Positions 16,645 to 25,598 of a stretch of DNA of 50,184 bases are shown here, one piece after another; position 1 is the stretch's first letter; every line of letters starts with the position of its first letter. The DNA lies in the NCBI GenBank assembly GCA_902634455.1, contig CACPKQ010000009.1, positions 1 to 50,184 on the forward strand, read 5' to 3'. This stretch comes from an uncultured Pelagibacteraceae bacterium (lineage in GTDB: Bacteria > Pseudomonadota > Alphaproteobacteria > Pelagibacterales > Pelagibacteraceae). The notes under the pieces were generated by a model. It had not been told where the DNA came from. It did not search any database and worked only from the letters and a program-made list of their open reading frames with translations. A program made the translations under genes and the position numbers.

Positions 16645-18075
16645 TTATTTCCATCCCGTAATTGTTTTTACTTCTAAATATTCTTCTAATCCCCAAACAC
16701 CGCCTTCACGACCATTTCCAGATTGTCTGTATCCTCCAAAAGGAGTCCCCGAATCTGCTGCCTTGCCATTTATATATACACATCCAGATCTTAATTTTTT
16801 TGCCACACGATGAGCTTTTTCTTTATCTTCTGTTTGCAAGTAATTTCCTAAGCCATAAGAAGTATCATTTACAATTTTTACTGCTTCATCTTCATTTTCA
16901 AAAGGAATAATAGACAAAACAGGCCCAAAAATTTCTTCTTTTGCAATTCTCATATCATTCGTTACATCAGTGAATATAGTTGGTTTTATAAAGTATCCTT
17001 TATTTAAACCATCTGGTAATTCAGGACCGCCAGCAGCTAAAGTAGCCCCTTCAGAAATTCCACTTTTAATTAAATTTATGATTTTATCATATTGAACTTT
17101 AGAAATTACGGGTCCAATGTGATCACCTTTTTTTGAAGCTTGATCTACATTTATTTTATTTGCTTCATCTATCGCCTCATCCACTGCTCTTTGATAAATA
17201 GATTTTTCTACTAACATTCTTGTAGGTGCATCACAAGATTGCCCTGAGTTGCTCATAACATTTCGTATTCCATCCCTTACTGCATTTTTGTAACTATCAG
17301 CAAAAACAATATTTCCACCTTTTCCTCCTAACTCTAAACAAACTCTTTTAATTGTTTCAGCTGCATTTTTAGAGATTAGTTTTCCAGCTCTTGTTGAACC
17401 TGTGAAGGAAACCATATCAATATCTGGGTGACTTGAAATATTAGTACCAACTCCAACTCCATCACCATTAACTAAATTAAATACTCCTTTTGGAAAACCT
17501 ACCTCATCAATCATTTCCGTAAATAGCATTCCTGAAATAGGAGCAATTTCTGAAGGTTTTAAAACCATTGTACATCCCGTAGCTAATGCTGGAATAACTT
17601 TTAAAGCAATTTGGTTTATAGGCCAGTTCCAAGGTGTAATTAGTCCGCAAACTCCAATTGGTTCATAATATATATGGTTGTTTGATTTTTTATCAAATTG
17701 TTCATCAAAATTAAATTCTTTAAGTCTTAAAATGAAATCTTCCAAGTGGGATTGGCCAGATGCTGTTTGTACATCTGTTGCCCAGTCTATTGGTGCTCCC
17801 ATTTCTAATGAAATAGCTTCAGCCATTTCTCTAAATCTTTTTTTGTAAACAGAAAGCAATTTTTCTAAATAATTCAGTCTATCCTTTTTAGTTGTTTCTT
17901 TCCATGTTTCAAAGGCAACTTTACAAGCTTTAACTGCATCATCTGTATCTTTTTTTGAACCTAAAGAAATAACTGCGCACGGCTGTTCATTACAAGGATT
18001 AATTACTTCAAAATCATTTGGTTTATCTGGCAAAACCCACTGACCATTGATATAAAATTTTCTTTTATCTAGCAT
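16645..18075 (-). CDS. NAD-dependent aldehyde dehydrogenase (first paralogue)
   Basis: A 476-residue ALDH. WNWPINQ, the cofactor loop FTGSTRAGK, ELGGKGG (catalytic Glu) and NSGQSCDAPTRM (nucleophilic Cys) are intact. The Cys loop with APTRM resembles the CddD-like ALDH subgroup. It is closely related throughout to the ALDH at 28900, so the two look like duplicates. It lies 21 bases after the hydroxyisobutyrate dehydrogenase-like gene and 9 before the phosphodiesterase. Betaine aldehyde, a semialdehyde from ectoine breakdown, or another small aldehyde is possible. Confidence 0.85.
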   Translation of the reverse strand: MLDKRKFYINGQWVLPDKPNDFEVINPCNEQPCAVISLGSKKDTDDAVKACKVAFETWKETTKKDRLNYLEKLLSVYKKRFREMAEAISLEMGAPIDWATDVQTASGQSHLEDFILRLKEFNFDEQFDKKSNNHIYYEPIGVCGLITPWNWPINQIALKVIPALATGCTMVLKPSEIAPISGMLFTEMIDEVGFPKGVFNLVNGDGVGVGTNISSHPDIDMVSFTGSTRAGKLISKNAAETIKRVCLELGGKGGNIVFADSYKNAVRDGIRNVMSNSGQSCDAPTRMLVEKSIYQRAVDEAIDEANKINVDQASKKGDHIGPVISKVQYDKIINLIKSGISEGATLAAGGPELPDGLNKGYFIKPTIFTDVTNDMRIAKEEIFGPVLSIIPFENEDEAVKIVNDTSYGLGNYLQTEDKEKAHRVAKKLRSGCVYINGKAADSGTPFGGYRQSGNGREGGVWGLEEYLEVKTITGWK

Positions 18076-18096
18076 AAAACCACTCTATCACAATAA

Positions 18097-19038
18097 TTAT
18101 ATTTCATATCCTTTTTCTTCTTTTTCCTCATCTATTAACTCCTCTGGAAATCCAGCAGCCCTAAAATCTATATCAAATTTATCTTCTAACCTTTTTACTA
18201 CCATTGATGACCAAGCTCTTGAACCATATTTTTTTTCTGCATCTTTAAATATGTCTAATACAAATGGAGATATCTCTAATTCAGTTTTTAGTTTTTTTGA
18301 CAACTCGTTAAATAGACTCATGTCCTTTTTTACTAAATCCATAGTAAAATTAATGTTGTATGAACCATTTAGAATTACTTGACTTTCAGTTTCGTGAACA
18401 AAAGAATTTCCAGAAGATACAGCAATTCCTTTATAAGCTTTATTGAGATCCAAGTTAGATTTTTTTGCTACTGTCCAAGCCTCACCAAGAGCGGCCAAAT
18501 GCACAGAAGCCAAATAGTTTGTGATTACTTTTAAAATAGACGCAGTTCCAAGTTCTCCAGTATGTAGGATTTTTTTTCCCATTGTTGTTAAAACAGGCAA
18601 GATTTTTTCAAAAGATTTTCTTTTACCGCCAACGAAAATTGCAATGTTTCCTGTTGCTGCTCTGTGACATCCTCCACTTACTGGAGCATCTAAAGGAATA
18701 GCTTTTTTATCTAAAACTAACTTACCTAATCTTTTTACTTCAAATTCATCAGTAGTACTCATTTCTAGCCAAATTTTATTTTCAGCAAGACCATTAATTA
18801 CACCCTCATTTGATTCCATTACTTCTGCACAAATTTTAGGTGAAGGAAGACAAGTGATTATTAAATCTGATTTTTCAGCTAATTCTTTTGCATTATTAGC
18901 TATTTTAGCTCCTCTATTCTTAAAATCGCTTATTATTTTTTTGTCCAAATCATTAACAGTTAGATCAAATTTATTTCTCAATAAACTTCCAGCTAATTTA
19001 CTTCCTACATTTCCAAGACCTATAAATCCAATTTTCAT
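18097..19038 (-). CDS. 3-hydroxyisobutyrate dehydrogenase-family oxidoreductase
   Basis: A 313-residue beta-hydroxyacid dehydrogenase. The N-terminal GFIGLGNVGSKLAGSLL NAD motif, the substrate loop DAPVSGG and the catalytic Lys helix (KVITNYLASVHLAALGEA) are present. The C-terminal tail is Glu-rich. This family includes 3-hydroxyisobutyrate, tartronate semialdehyde and related dehydrogenases. The following ALDH would oxidise a semialdehyde product, so the two form a plausible alcohol-to-acid module. It is divergent from the eutA-like gene with a 58-bp spacer. Confidence 0.85.
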   Translation of the reverse strand: MKIGFIGLGNVGSKLAGSLLRNKFDLTVNDLDKKIISDFKNRGAKIANNAKELAEKSDLIITCLPSPKICAEVMESNEGVINGLAENKIWLEMSTTDEFEVKRLGKLVLDKKAIPLDAPVSGGCHRAATGNIAIFVGGKRKSFEKILPVLTTMGKKILHTGELGTASILKVITNYLASVHLAALGEAWTVAKKSNLDLNKAYKGIAVSSGNSFVHETESQVILNGSYNINFTMDLVKKDMSLFNELSKKLKTELEISPFVLDIFKDAEKKYGSRAWSSMVVKRLEDKFDIDFRAAGFPEELIDEEKEEKGYEI

Positions 19039-19096
19039 AACTACCTTTTAATTTTAGTGAATATTAAATACTTTATGATATATTTTTTTTTTTAAA

Positions 19097-19843
19097 ATGT
19101 ATTCATCTAAAATAGATCCAAAATTCAACAAAAAACAAAATCCCAAAATTGGTCTGATAGCACTTGCAAGTGACTATATAATTGAAAAAGATTTCACAAA
19201 AGTAATTCAAGGTAAAGAAATAGATTTTTTTGTTAATAGAATTGAATGTTTTAATCCATTAACAAGTGAAAATTTAACTAAAATGTCAGAAAAAGTTACT
19301 GAGGTCACCAAAGATATATTGCCAGGCGAGAAAATTGACTGTGTGGTTTATGGTTGTACTTCGGGGACAATAGCTGCAGGATATGAGTCTATAAAAAATA
19401 AAATTAAAAAAGCTAAACCAGAAGCAGAAGTTACAACTCCTAGCACAGCTTCGATTAAAGCTCTAAAAAAATTAAATATCAAAAAAATTGCAATACTCAC
19501 TCCATATCCAAAAAAATTAAACGATGAAGTGGTAGAATTTTTTAAAAAAGAAAGTTTTCAAATCACATCAAATTCTTATTTTGACATAGAGTCCGATATT
19601 GATATTGGAAAAGTAAATGTTGACTATTTATACGGTGTTTTATCAAATATGGATTTAAAAGGTGCTGAAGCTTTATTTGTTTCCTGTACAGCACTTCCAG
19701 CTTTATCAATCATAGATAAACTTGAAAAAAAATTAGACGTTATTGTTTTGTCTAGTAATCAAGCTTTAATATGGGATACTTTAGAAAAAATTGGAAAAAA
19801 TAATTCAATTACTGGTTTTGGAAAATTGTTTTCAGCAAAATAG
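19097..19843 (+). CDS. Asp/Glu racemase-superfamily protein, EutA/maleate-isomerase-like
   Basis: A 248-residue protein starting with IGLIALASDYIIEKDF, like EutA of ectoine utilisation and maleate cis-trans isomerases. Two Cys regions in the racemase positions are visible: VYGCTSGT and VSCTALPAL. EutA's biochemical role in ectoine breakdown is not settled. The next gene, a DoeA/EutD-like hydrolase, starts two bases after the stop, which supports the assignment. A maleate isomerase or arylmalonate decarboxylase activity is the alternative. Confidence 0.7.
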   Translation: MYSSKIDPKFNKKQNPKIGLIALASDYIIEKDFTKVIQGKEIDFFVNRIECFNPLTSENLTKMSEKVTEVTKDILPGEKIDCVVYGCTSGTIAAGYESIKNKIKKAKPEAEVTTPSTASIKALKKLNIKKIAILTPYPKKLNDEVVEFFKKESFQITSNSYFDIESDIDIGKVNVDYLYGVLSNMDLKGAEALFVSCTALPALSIIDKLEKKLDVIVLSSNQALIWDTLEKIGKNNSITGFGKLFSAK

Positions 19844-19845
19844 TC

Positions 19846-21012
19846 ATGCTATTCACAAAAGAAGAATACAAAAATAGATTAAAGAAAGTACAAAAATCAA
19901 TGCGAGAAAAAGGTATTGATCTATTAATTTCTCAAGACACAAATAACATGAATTATCTAACAGGATATGATGCCTGGTCATTCTATTATGCTCAATGTGC
20001 ACTAGTTCATGTAGATCTAGAAGAACCTTTATGCTTTGTTAGAGCACAGGATGCTGGGGGAGCGTACATCAAAACTTATTTAAAGAAAGAAAATATAATT
20101 GTTTATGAAGAAAAATATATCCACACATGGCCAATGCATCCTTACGACTCTTTAATTGAATTAATAAAAAAAAATAAATGGGATAAATTAAATATTGGCG
20201 TTGAAATGGATAGTCATTATTTCACTGCTTATTGCTATGAAAAATTAAAACAAGGTTTACCAAACGCAAAAATAAAAGATTCAGAAAGATTAGTTAATTG
20301 GGTAAGACTAGTAAAATCTGAAGCTGAAATTAAACTTATGAAGGGAGCAGCATTAATATCCCAAGAAGCAATGAAAGTGGCTATGTCAAGTATTAAACCA
20401 GGAGTTAGACAATGTGATGCTGTCGCAGAAATTCAAAAAGCACTTTTTAAAGGAACACCTGAAATTGGAGGAGAGTACGCAAGTATTGCTACTTTATTAC
20501 CTACTGGAAAAGGTACATCAGCTTCACATTTAACAGCAACCGATGAAAAGTTTGTTGAAGGTGAAGCTACAATTATTGAACTTTCTGGAGTCAATAAAAG
20601 ATATCATTGTCCAATGGCAAGGACAATATTATTAGGAAAACCTGATCAAAAAAAAATAGATGCAATGAAAGCAACAAACGAAGCACTTGACGAAGGAATT
20701 GCTGCAACTAAACCAGGAAACACTGCTAATGATGTAGCTCAAAAATTTTGGTCAGTATTGGATAAATATAATATTAAAAAAGAATCTAGAACAGGATATT
20801 CAATTGGTATTGGTTATCCACCAGATTGGGGCGAACATACTTTAAATATTTACAAAGGTGATATGACAGTTTTACAACCTAACGTGTGTTTTCATATGAT
20901 TGCAGTAATGCAATTTGGTAATTGGGGAGTAGAAGCATCAGAGTCTGTAAGAGTAACAGAAAGAGGAAGTGAGTTATTCTGTAATTTTTCTAGAGATTTG
21001 TACATTAAATAA
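19846..21012 (+). CDS. M24-family non-metal hydrolase, ectoine hydrolase (DoeA/EutD)-like
   Basis: A 388-residue creatinase/prolidase-fold protein. The N-terminal NMNYLTGYDAWSFYYAQC and the C-terminal GYSIGIGYPPDWGEH are characteristic of DoeA, which opens ectoine to N-acetyl-diaminobutyrate. The five metal ligands of true M24 peptidases are not all present: the usual DxxG/D...RT region reads ELSGVNKRYHCPMART, and the usual GHGIG reads GYSIG. This fits a metal-free pita-bread hydrolase such as creatinase or DoeA rather than a peptidase or the DMSP lyase DddP. Creatine-like or other cyclic amidine substrates remain possible. Confidence 0.75.
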   Translation: MLFTKEEYKNRLKKVQKSMREKGIDLLISQDTNNMNYLTGYDAWSFYYAQCALVHVDLEEPLCFVRAQDAGGAYIKTYLKKENIIVYEEKYIHTWPMHPYDSLIELIKKNKWDKLNIGVEMDSHYFTAYCYEKLKQGLPNAKIKDSERLVNWVRLVKSEAEIKLMKGAALISQEAMKVAMSSIKPGVRQCDAVAEIQKALFKGTPEIGGEYASIATLLPTGKGTSASHLTATDEKFVEGEATIIELSGVNKRYHCPMARTILLGKPDQKKIDAMKATNEALDEGIAATKPGNTANDVAQKFWSVLDKYNIKKESRTGYSIGIGYPPDWGEHTLNIYKGDMTVLQPNVCFHMIAVMQFGNWGVEASESVRVTERGSELFCNFSRDLYIK

Positions 21013-21052
21013 AATAACTTGAAAAAGCACTTCACAAATGTTTTAAATTAAC

Positions 21053-22141
21053 ATGCCAAATAAGGAACAATTCGTAAGGTTTGACAAAGTTGATAAAAGC
21101 TACGATGGAAAAGTTTTAGTAGTAAAAGACTTAAATTTAGACATTGCCGAGGGTGAATTTATTACAATGTTAGGACCATCTGGATCTGGAAAAACAACTT
21201 GCCTTATGATGTTGGCAGGTTTTGAAACTCCAACTAACGGTGAAATATATTTAGATTCAAATCCAATTTCAAATATACCACCTCACAAAAGAGGAATAGG
21301 AATGGTATTTCAAAATTATGCTTTGTTCCCACATATGACTGTTTATGAAAATTTAGCATTTCCTTTAAAAGTTAGAAAAATTTCAAAAGAAGAAATTGAT
21401 AAGAAAGTTGATAAAGTTTTATCAATGGTTTCTTTATCGGGTTTTGAAAAAAGAATGCCAAACCAACTTTCAGGCGGACAACAGCAAAGAGTTGCAGTAG
21501 CTAGAGCTTTAGTTTTTGACCCACAAGTAGTTTTAATGGATGAACCACTAGGAGCTTTAGATAAAAATTTAAGAGAAAGCATGCAATATGAAATTAAACA
21601 TATTCACGAAAGTATTGGAGTAACAGTAGTATATGTAACCCATGATCAAGGTGAAGCTCTTACTATGTCAAATAGAATTGCTGTTTTTAATGATGGAAAA
21701 GTCCAGCAATTATCCTCACCGGACAAATTATACGAGGAACCCGTAAATTCTTTTGTTGCAGAATTTATTGGAGAAAATAATACTTTTTCAGGGGAAGTTA
21801 CCGATATTTCAAAAAATAAATGTAAAGTTAAATTGGATTTAGGAAAAGAAATTATTGCAAATCCAATTAAAGTAAAATCAAAAGGAGAAAAAACTATTGT
21901 TTCTTTAAGACCAGAAAGAGCAATTATTGATCCTGAAAATCAAATGGATAATAAACACAAAGGAAAAATAGAGGAAGTGATTTACCATGGTGATCACACA
22001 AGAGTTAGATTGGACATATTAGGAAATAAGGAATTTATACTTAAAGTACCAAATAGTTCAGCAAGAATGGATATAAAAGTGGGTAATGAAATAAATGTAG
22101 GGTGGAACAGCCATGACTCAAGAGCACTAGACCCAAAATAA
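21053..22141 (+). CDS. potA: Spermidine/putrescine-type ABC transporter ATP-binding protein
   Basis: A 362-residue importer ATPase: Walker A GPSGSGKTT (41-49), GMVFQNYALFPHMTV Q-loop, LSGGQQQR signature, MDEPLGALD Walker B and D-loop, THDQGEA switch His. The last 120 residues form a TOBE domain. This is the PotA/polyamine class of ABC importers. It follows the DoeA-like gene by 40 bases and precedes the binding protein, so the importer and the hydrolase genes probably serve one pathway. Confidence 0.9.
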   Translation: MPNKEQFVRFDKVDKSYDGKVLVVKDLNLDIAEGEFITMLGPSGSGKTTCLMMLAGFETPTNGEIYLDSNPISNIPPHKRGIGMVFQNYALFPHMTVYENLAFPLKVRKISKEEIDKKVDKVLSMVSLSGFEKRMPNQLSGGQQQRVAVARALVFDPQVVLMDEPLGALDKNLRESMQYEIKHIHESIGVTVVYVTHDQGEALTMSNRIAVFNDGKVQQLSSPDKLYEEPVNSFVAEFIGENNTFSGEVTDISKNKCKVKLDLGKEIIANPIKVKSKGEKTIVSLRPERAIIDPENQMDNKHKGKIEEVIYHGDHTRVRLDILGNKEFILKVPNSSARMDIKVGNEINVGWNSHDSRALDPK

Positions 22142-22208
22142 CAAGTTCTTCCAAAAAATACTTAATAAATTAAGGATTATTATCAAGAATCATTCTAAAA
22201 ATGAGTTG

Positions 22209-22237
22209 TTGACTCCATTTTTCTTAATTGTTGTAAT
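22209..22237 (+). promoter_or_regulatory. Probable sigma-70 promoter of potD
   Basis: TTGACT (22209-22214) and TGTAAT (22232-22237) are separated by exactly 17 bases in the 131-bp gap before potD. Transcription would start near 22244, leaving a short leader with a strong ribosome site. This gives potD a promoter of its own inside the larger operon. Confidence 0.55.
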
Positions 22238-22254
22238 CCACTTTTTAAAAAAAA

Positions 22255-22268
22255 CGTTTAAACGGAGG
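22255..22268 (+). promoter_or_regulatory. potD leader: CGTTTAAACG palindrome abutting a strong ribosome site
   Basis: The palindrome CGTTTAAACG (22255-22264) runs directly into GGAGG (22264-22268), four bases before the ATG at 22273. Pairing within the palindrome, or a bound factor, could affect ribosome access. The same core stands upstream of proX and amt. Confidence 0.45.
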
Positions 22269-22272
22269 ATAA

Positions 22273-23391
22273 ATGAATAAATTAAGTAAACTATTACTTA
22301 CTCTTACTTTTGCTCTTTCAGTAACCACATCAGCTTTTGCAGTAGTTGTTGCATCATGGGGTGGAGCTTACACTGAAAGTCAAAAATTAGGGTACGGTGA
22401 CCCATCTGCAAAAAAATTAGGCATACCTATTGACTGGGTAGACTATTCAGGTGGATTATCAGAACTTAAAGCGCAAAAAGAAGCGGGTGCAATTACTTGG
22501 GATATAATGGATGTTTTTGCTATGGATACTATTAATGGATGCGACGAAGGTTTATTTGTTGAATTTGATTTTGACAAAGACTTTCCACCAGCTCCAGATG
22601 GTACTCCAGCTAGTAAAGACTTCTTTACATCAATGCCAAGTAAATGTGCTGTAGGAAATATTTTATATTCTTGGACTTATGCTTATCATGACGACAAGAT
22701 TGGTAGCAAAAAACCAAAAAATGTAAAAGATTTCTTTAACACTAAGAAATGGCCTGGAAAAAGAGGTATCTACAAAAGTGCTATGCATAATTTAGAAATG
22801 GCATTAGCAGCTACAGGAACTAAACCAGGTAAAGGTGGAGCTAATATTTACAAAAAGCTTGAAACTGAAAAAGGTCTTCAAAAAGCAATGGATAAAATTA
22901 AAGCACTTTGTACAGATCCTAATGGTGGATGTGTATTCTGGTCTGCAGGTGCTAAACCACCTGAACTACTTATGCAGGGTGAAGTTGTTATGGCAACAGG
23001 ATGGAATGGAAGATTCTTTAACGCAGAAGTTGGAGAAGGTGCTCCACTTAGACAAGTATGGGATGCTCAAGGTTTAGATTATCAATACATGTCTGTAATA
23101 AAAGGTGGACCTAATGAAGCAGATGCAATGAAAGCAATTGCTGAAATGACAAGTACAGAAGGTCTTGCAGGATCTGCAAAATATATTGCATATGCTCCTT
23201 GGAGAGTATCTTCCCTTGATATTATAAAAGCTGGCGAGCCTTGGTATAAAGATGGCAAAACAAATATGATGGAACAAATGCCAACTCATCCAAATAACAC
23301 AAAAAGCTATATCCTAATTGATGCAATTTTTTGGGCTGACAACAGCACAGAGATTGGTGAAAAATGGGAAGCTATGAAAGCTGGTCTATAA
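22273..23391 (+). CDS. potD: Polyamine-type ABC transporter substrate-binding protein
   Basis: A 372-residue periplasmic binding protein. Residues 1-23 are a signal peptide ending SAFA. The mature start VVVASWGGAYTESQ is the usual opening of PotD/PotF-like proteins, and YSWTYAYHDDK, SAGAKPPELLMQGEV and TGWNGRFF follow as expected for ligand-contact loops. Four Cys residues could form two disulfides. The polyamine label reflects the family; relatives bind many small cationic or zwitterionic solutes. It has its own promoter, a strong ribosome site and a terminator behind it, all consistent with high expression. Confidence 0.85.
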   Translation: MNKLSKLLLTLTFALSVTTSAFAVVVASWGGAYTESQKLGYGDPSAKKLGIPIDWVDYSGGLSELKAQKEAGAITWDIMDVFAMDTINGCDEGLFVEFDFDKDFPPAPDGTPASKDFFTSMPSKCAVGNILYSWTYAYHDDKIGSKKPKNVKDFFNTKKWPGKRGIYKSAMHNLEMALAATGTKPGKGGANIYKKLETEKGLQKAMDKIKALCTDPNGGCVFWSAGAKPPELLMQGEVVMATGWNGRFFNAEVGEGAPLRQVWDAQGLDYQYMSVIKGGPNEADAMKAIAEMTSTEGLAGSAKYIAYAPWRVSSLDIIKAGEPWYKDGKTNMMEQMPTHPNNTKSYILIDAIFWADNSTEIGEKWEAMKAGL

Positions 23392-23430
23392 TTTAAGTTT
23401 TAAAGACTGAAATTATATATTATATTTAGA

Positions 23431-23458
23431 GGGCGGTTATTTAATAACCGCCCTTTTT
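23431..23458 (+). terminator. Intra-operon terminator between potD and potB
   Basis: A perfect 10-bp GC-rich stem (GGGCGGTTAT at 23431-23440, complement at 23444-23453, three-base loop) is followed by TTTTT. It lies after potD and only 12 bases before potB, so it should trim readthrough into the permease genes. Confidence 0.9.
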
Positions 23459-23464
23459 ATTTAT

Positions 23465-24718
23465 ATGAGCAGCGAATCACAAAAAATTTTAACAACTGAT
23501 GGAATTCCTTTAGAGGAAAGCTTAAAAAAGACAGAGAGAAAAAATAAAATAAAAGCTTTTTTACTTGTATGTCCTTTGCTATTTTTTCTAATAATTTCAT
23601 ATGTATCTCCAATAGTAGGCATGCTTTTTACAAGTGTTGATGATCGAATGGTTACTAATATGCTTCCTAAAACTTTTAAAGCAATGGAAGATTGGGATGG
23701 AAAAGATCTGCCCTCCGAGAAAGTTTTTGAAGCATTTTATTTAGATTACAAAATTCTAGTTGATGAAAACAGACATGGAAAACTAGCAACACAAATGAAT
23801 TATGAAAAAAATGGTTTTAAAAGTATTTTAAAAAAATTAGCAAGAAAACAAAAAAAATTTGAGGAAGGAAATTATAAAGAACAGATAATGAAAGTTCATA
23901 AGAGATGGGGACAAGTTGATTATTGGAGAGCTATAAAAAGAAGAGCACCTTCATATTCTTACATAAAATATTTAAAAGGTGTTGATATGTATGAAAATGA
24001 AGAGGGTAAAATAGTTGAAGTTCCCGAAGATAGAAGAATTTACAAAATTTTATGGTTAAGAACTTTAGAAATAGCTCTTGTTGTTACAATTTTTTGTTTT
24101 TTATTGGCTTATCCAATTGCACACCTGCTTGCAACTCTTCCTATGAAATATAGTAATTTATTAATGATTTGTGTGCTTTTACCTTTTTGGACCTCACTAC
24201 TTGTAAGAACTGCAAGTTGGATGATTTTGTTGCAGCAACAAGGACTTGTTAATGATTTTTTAGTTTGGATAGGAATAGTAGCAGACGATCACAGGCCTGT
24301 GATGATGTATAATAAGATTGGCACTTATATTGCAATGACACAAATTCTTTTGCCATTTATGGTTTTGCCACTTTACAGTGTTATGAAAACAATATCACCG
24401 AGCTTGATGAGAGCTGGAAAATCACTTGGTGGAACTCCATTTATAACTTTTTGGAAAATATATTTTCCTTTAACAATACCCGGCATTGGAGCTGGGTGTT
24501 TGTTGGTTTTTATTCTTGCAATAGGCTATTACATAACCCCAGAGTTAGTTGGAGGAGCTTCGGGAACTTTAATTAGTAACCAAATTGCTTACCACATGAA
24601 ACACACTCTAGATTGGAGTTTTGCTTCAGCAATGGGACTAATGTTGTTAACAGGAGTATTGGTTGTCTATTGGGTTTACAACAAACTTGTTGGGATTGAT
24701 AATATTAAATTAGGATAG
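23465..24718 (+). CDS. potB: Polyamine-type ABC transporter permease with long periplasmic insert
   Basis: A 417-residue permease, about 130 residues longer than ordinary PotB. The extra length lies between the first helix (about 31-51) and the next (about 197-215) and is charged and probably periplasmic (MEDWDGKDLPSEKVFEAFY and following). The C-terminal part has the standard helices and the EAA-type loop (MRAGKSLGGTPFITFWKIYF). The stop is two bases before potC. The insert may touch the binding protein or reflect a non-polyamine substrate. Confidence 0.85.
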   Translation: MSSESQKILTTDGIPLEESLKKTERKNKIKAFLLVCPLLFFLIISYVSPIVGMLFTSVDDRMVTNMLPKTFKAMEDWDGKDLPSEKVFEAFYLDYKILVDENRHGKLATQMNYEKNGFKSILKKLARKQKKFEEGNYKEQIMKVHKRWGQVDYWRAIKRRAPSYSYIKYLKGVDMYENEEGKIVEVPEDRRIYKILWLRTLEIALVVTIFCFLLAYPIAHLLATLPMKYSNLLMICVLLPFWTSLLVRTASWMILLQQQGLVNDFLVWIGIVADDHRPVMMYNKIGTYIAMTQILLPFMVLPLYSVMKTISPSLMRAGKSLGGTPFITFWKIYFPLTIPGIGAGCLLVFILAIGYYITPELVGGASGTLISNQIAYHMKHTLDWSFASAMGLMLLTGVLVVYWVYNKLVGIDNIKLG

Positions 24719-24720
24719 AT

Positions 24721-25575
24721 ATGGCTTTACCGAAATATACAGAAACTCACTATAGGATTTGGCATTATTGTTATTTATTTTTTTGCGGATGTGTATTTTT
24801 CTTTTTAATTGCACCTCTATTTGTAATTTTCCCTTTATCATTTAATGCAGAAGAATTTTTAGTTTTTTCAGAGGGAATGAAAAGACTTGATCCAGAAGCT
24901 TTTTCCCTAAGATGGTATCATGATATGATTTATGGAACAAAAAACCCGTGGGGACTTGCGGCGAAGAACAGTTTTATAATTGCAATATTTGCTACAATAG
25001 GATCGGTTATTCTTGGGACTGTTGCGGCACTAGGATTAAGCAGCAAACATATGCCATATAAAGGAATAATAATGGCTACTTTAATTTCTCCTATGATTGT
25101 TCCTTTAATTATTTCAGGTGTTGCAATTTTCTTTTTTATGGCAAAGGTTGGGTTAGCTGCAACACATGCTGGAATTATATTAGCTCATATAATTTTAGGA
25201 ACACCATTTGTTGTAATTACAGTTACTGCAACATTATCAGGATTTGATCATAGTGTAACTAGAGCTGCCGCTAGTCTTGGTAGCAATCCAGTAAATACTT
25301 TTATGAAAATAACTTTACCTTTAATTCTACCAGGAGTAATTTCTGGAGGTTTATTTGCATTTGTTACTTCTTTTGACGAAGTCGTAATTGTACTTTTTCT
25401 AGCAGGATTAGATAATACAACCATACCAATTCAAATGTGGACTGGTTTAAGAGAACAATTAAGTCCAACCATATTATCTGTTGCAACCTGCCTAATTGTC
25501 CTTTCCACATTAGTTCTTGTTGCTGCAGAACTTTTAAGAAGAAGATCTGAGAGAATAAGAGGAATAAATAGATAA
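24721..25575 (+). CDS. potC: Polyamine-type ABC transporter permease
   Basis: A 284-residue permease with six helices and the EAA loop (TRAAASLGSNPVNTFMKITLPLILPG). The segment AFVTSFDEVVIVLFLAG is typical of PotC. Normal length for the family. It directly follows potB and is followed after 23 bases by the FadN-like gene, so the operon continues into metabolic genes. Confidence 0.9.
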   Translation: MALPKYTETHYRIWHYCYLFFCGCVFFFLIAPLFVIFPLSFNAEEFLVFSEGMKRLDPEAFSLRWYHDMIYGTKNPWGLAAKNSFIIAIFATIGSVILGTVAALGLSSKHMPYKGIIMATLISPMIVPLIISGVAIFFFMAKVGLAATHAGIILAHIILGTPFVVITVTATLSGFDHSVTRAAASLGSNPVNTFMKITLPLILPGVISGGLFAFVTSFDEVVIVLFLAGLDNTTIPIQMWTGLREQLSPTILSVATCLIVLSTLVLVAAELLRRRSERIRGINR

Positions 25576-25598
25576 TTTACCAATATACTTCGAAGAAT

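Noticed and set aside
19081-19096. Poly-T tract as a terminator before the eutA-like gene
   Set aside because: No stem precedes it on the + strand; it lies in a divergent promoter region where AT tracts are expected.
19846-21012. DMSP lyase DddP (also M24-fold) as identity of this gene
   Set aside because: The N- and C-terminal segments match the ectoine hydrolase pattern, and DddP metal ligands are not present.
22142-22272. Riboswitch (glycine or SAM type) in the potD leader
   Set aside because: The 131-base gap shows a promoter, a short palindrome and a ribosome site, but no conserved aptamer-like core that I recognise.
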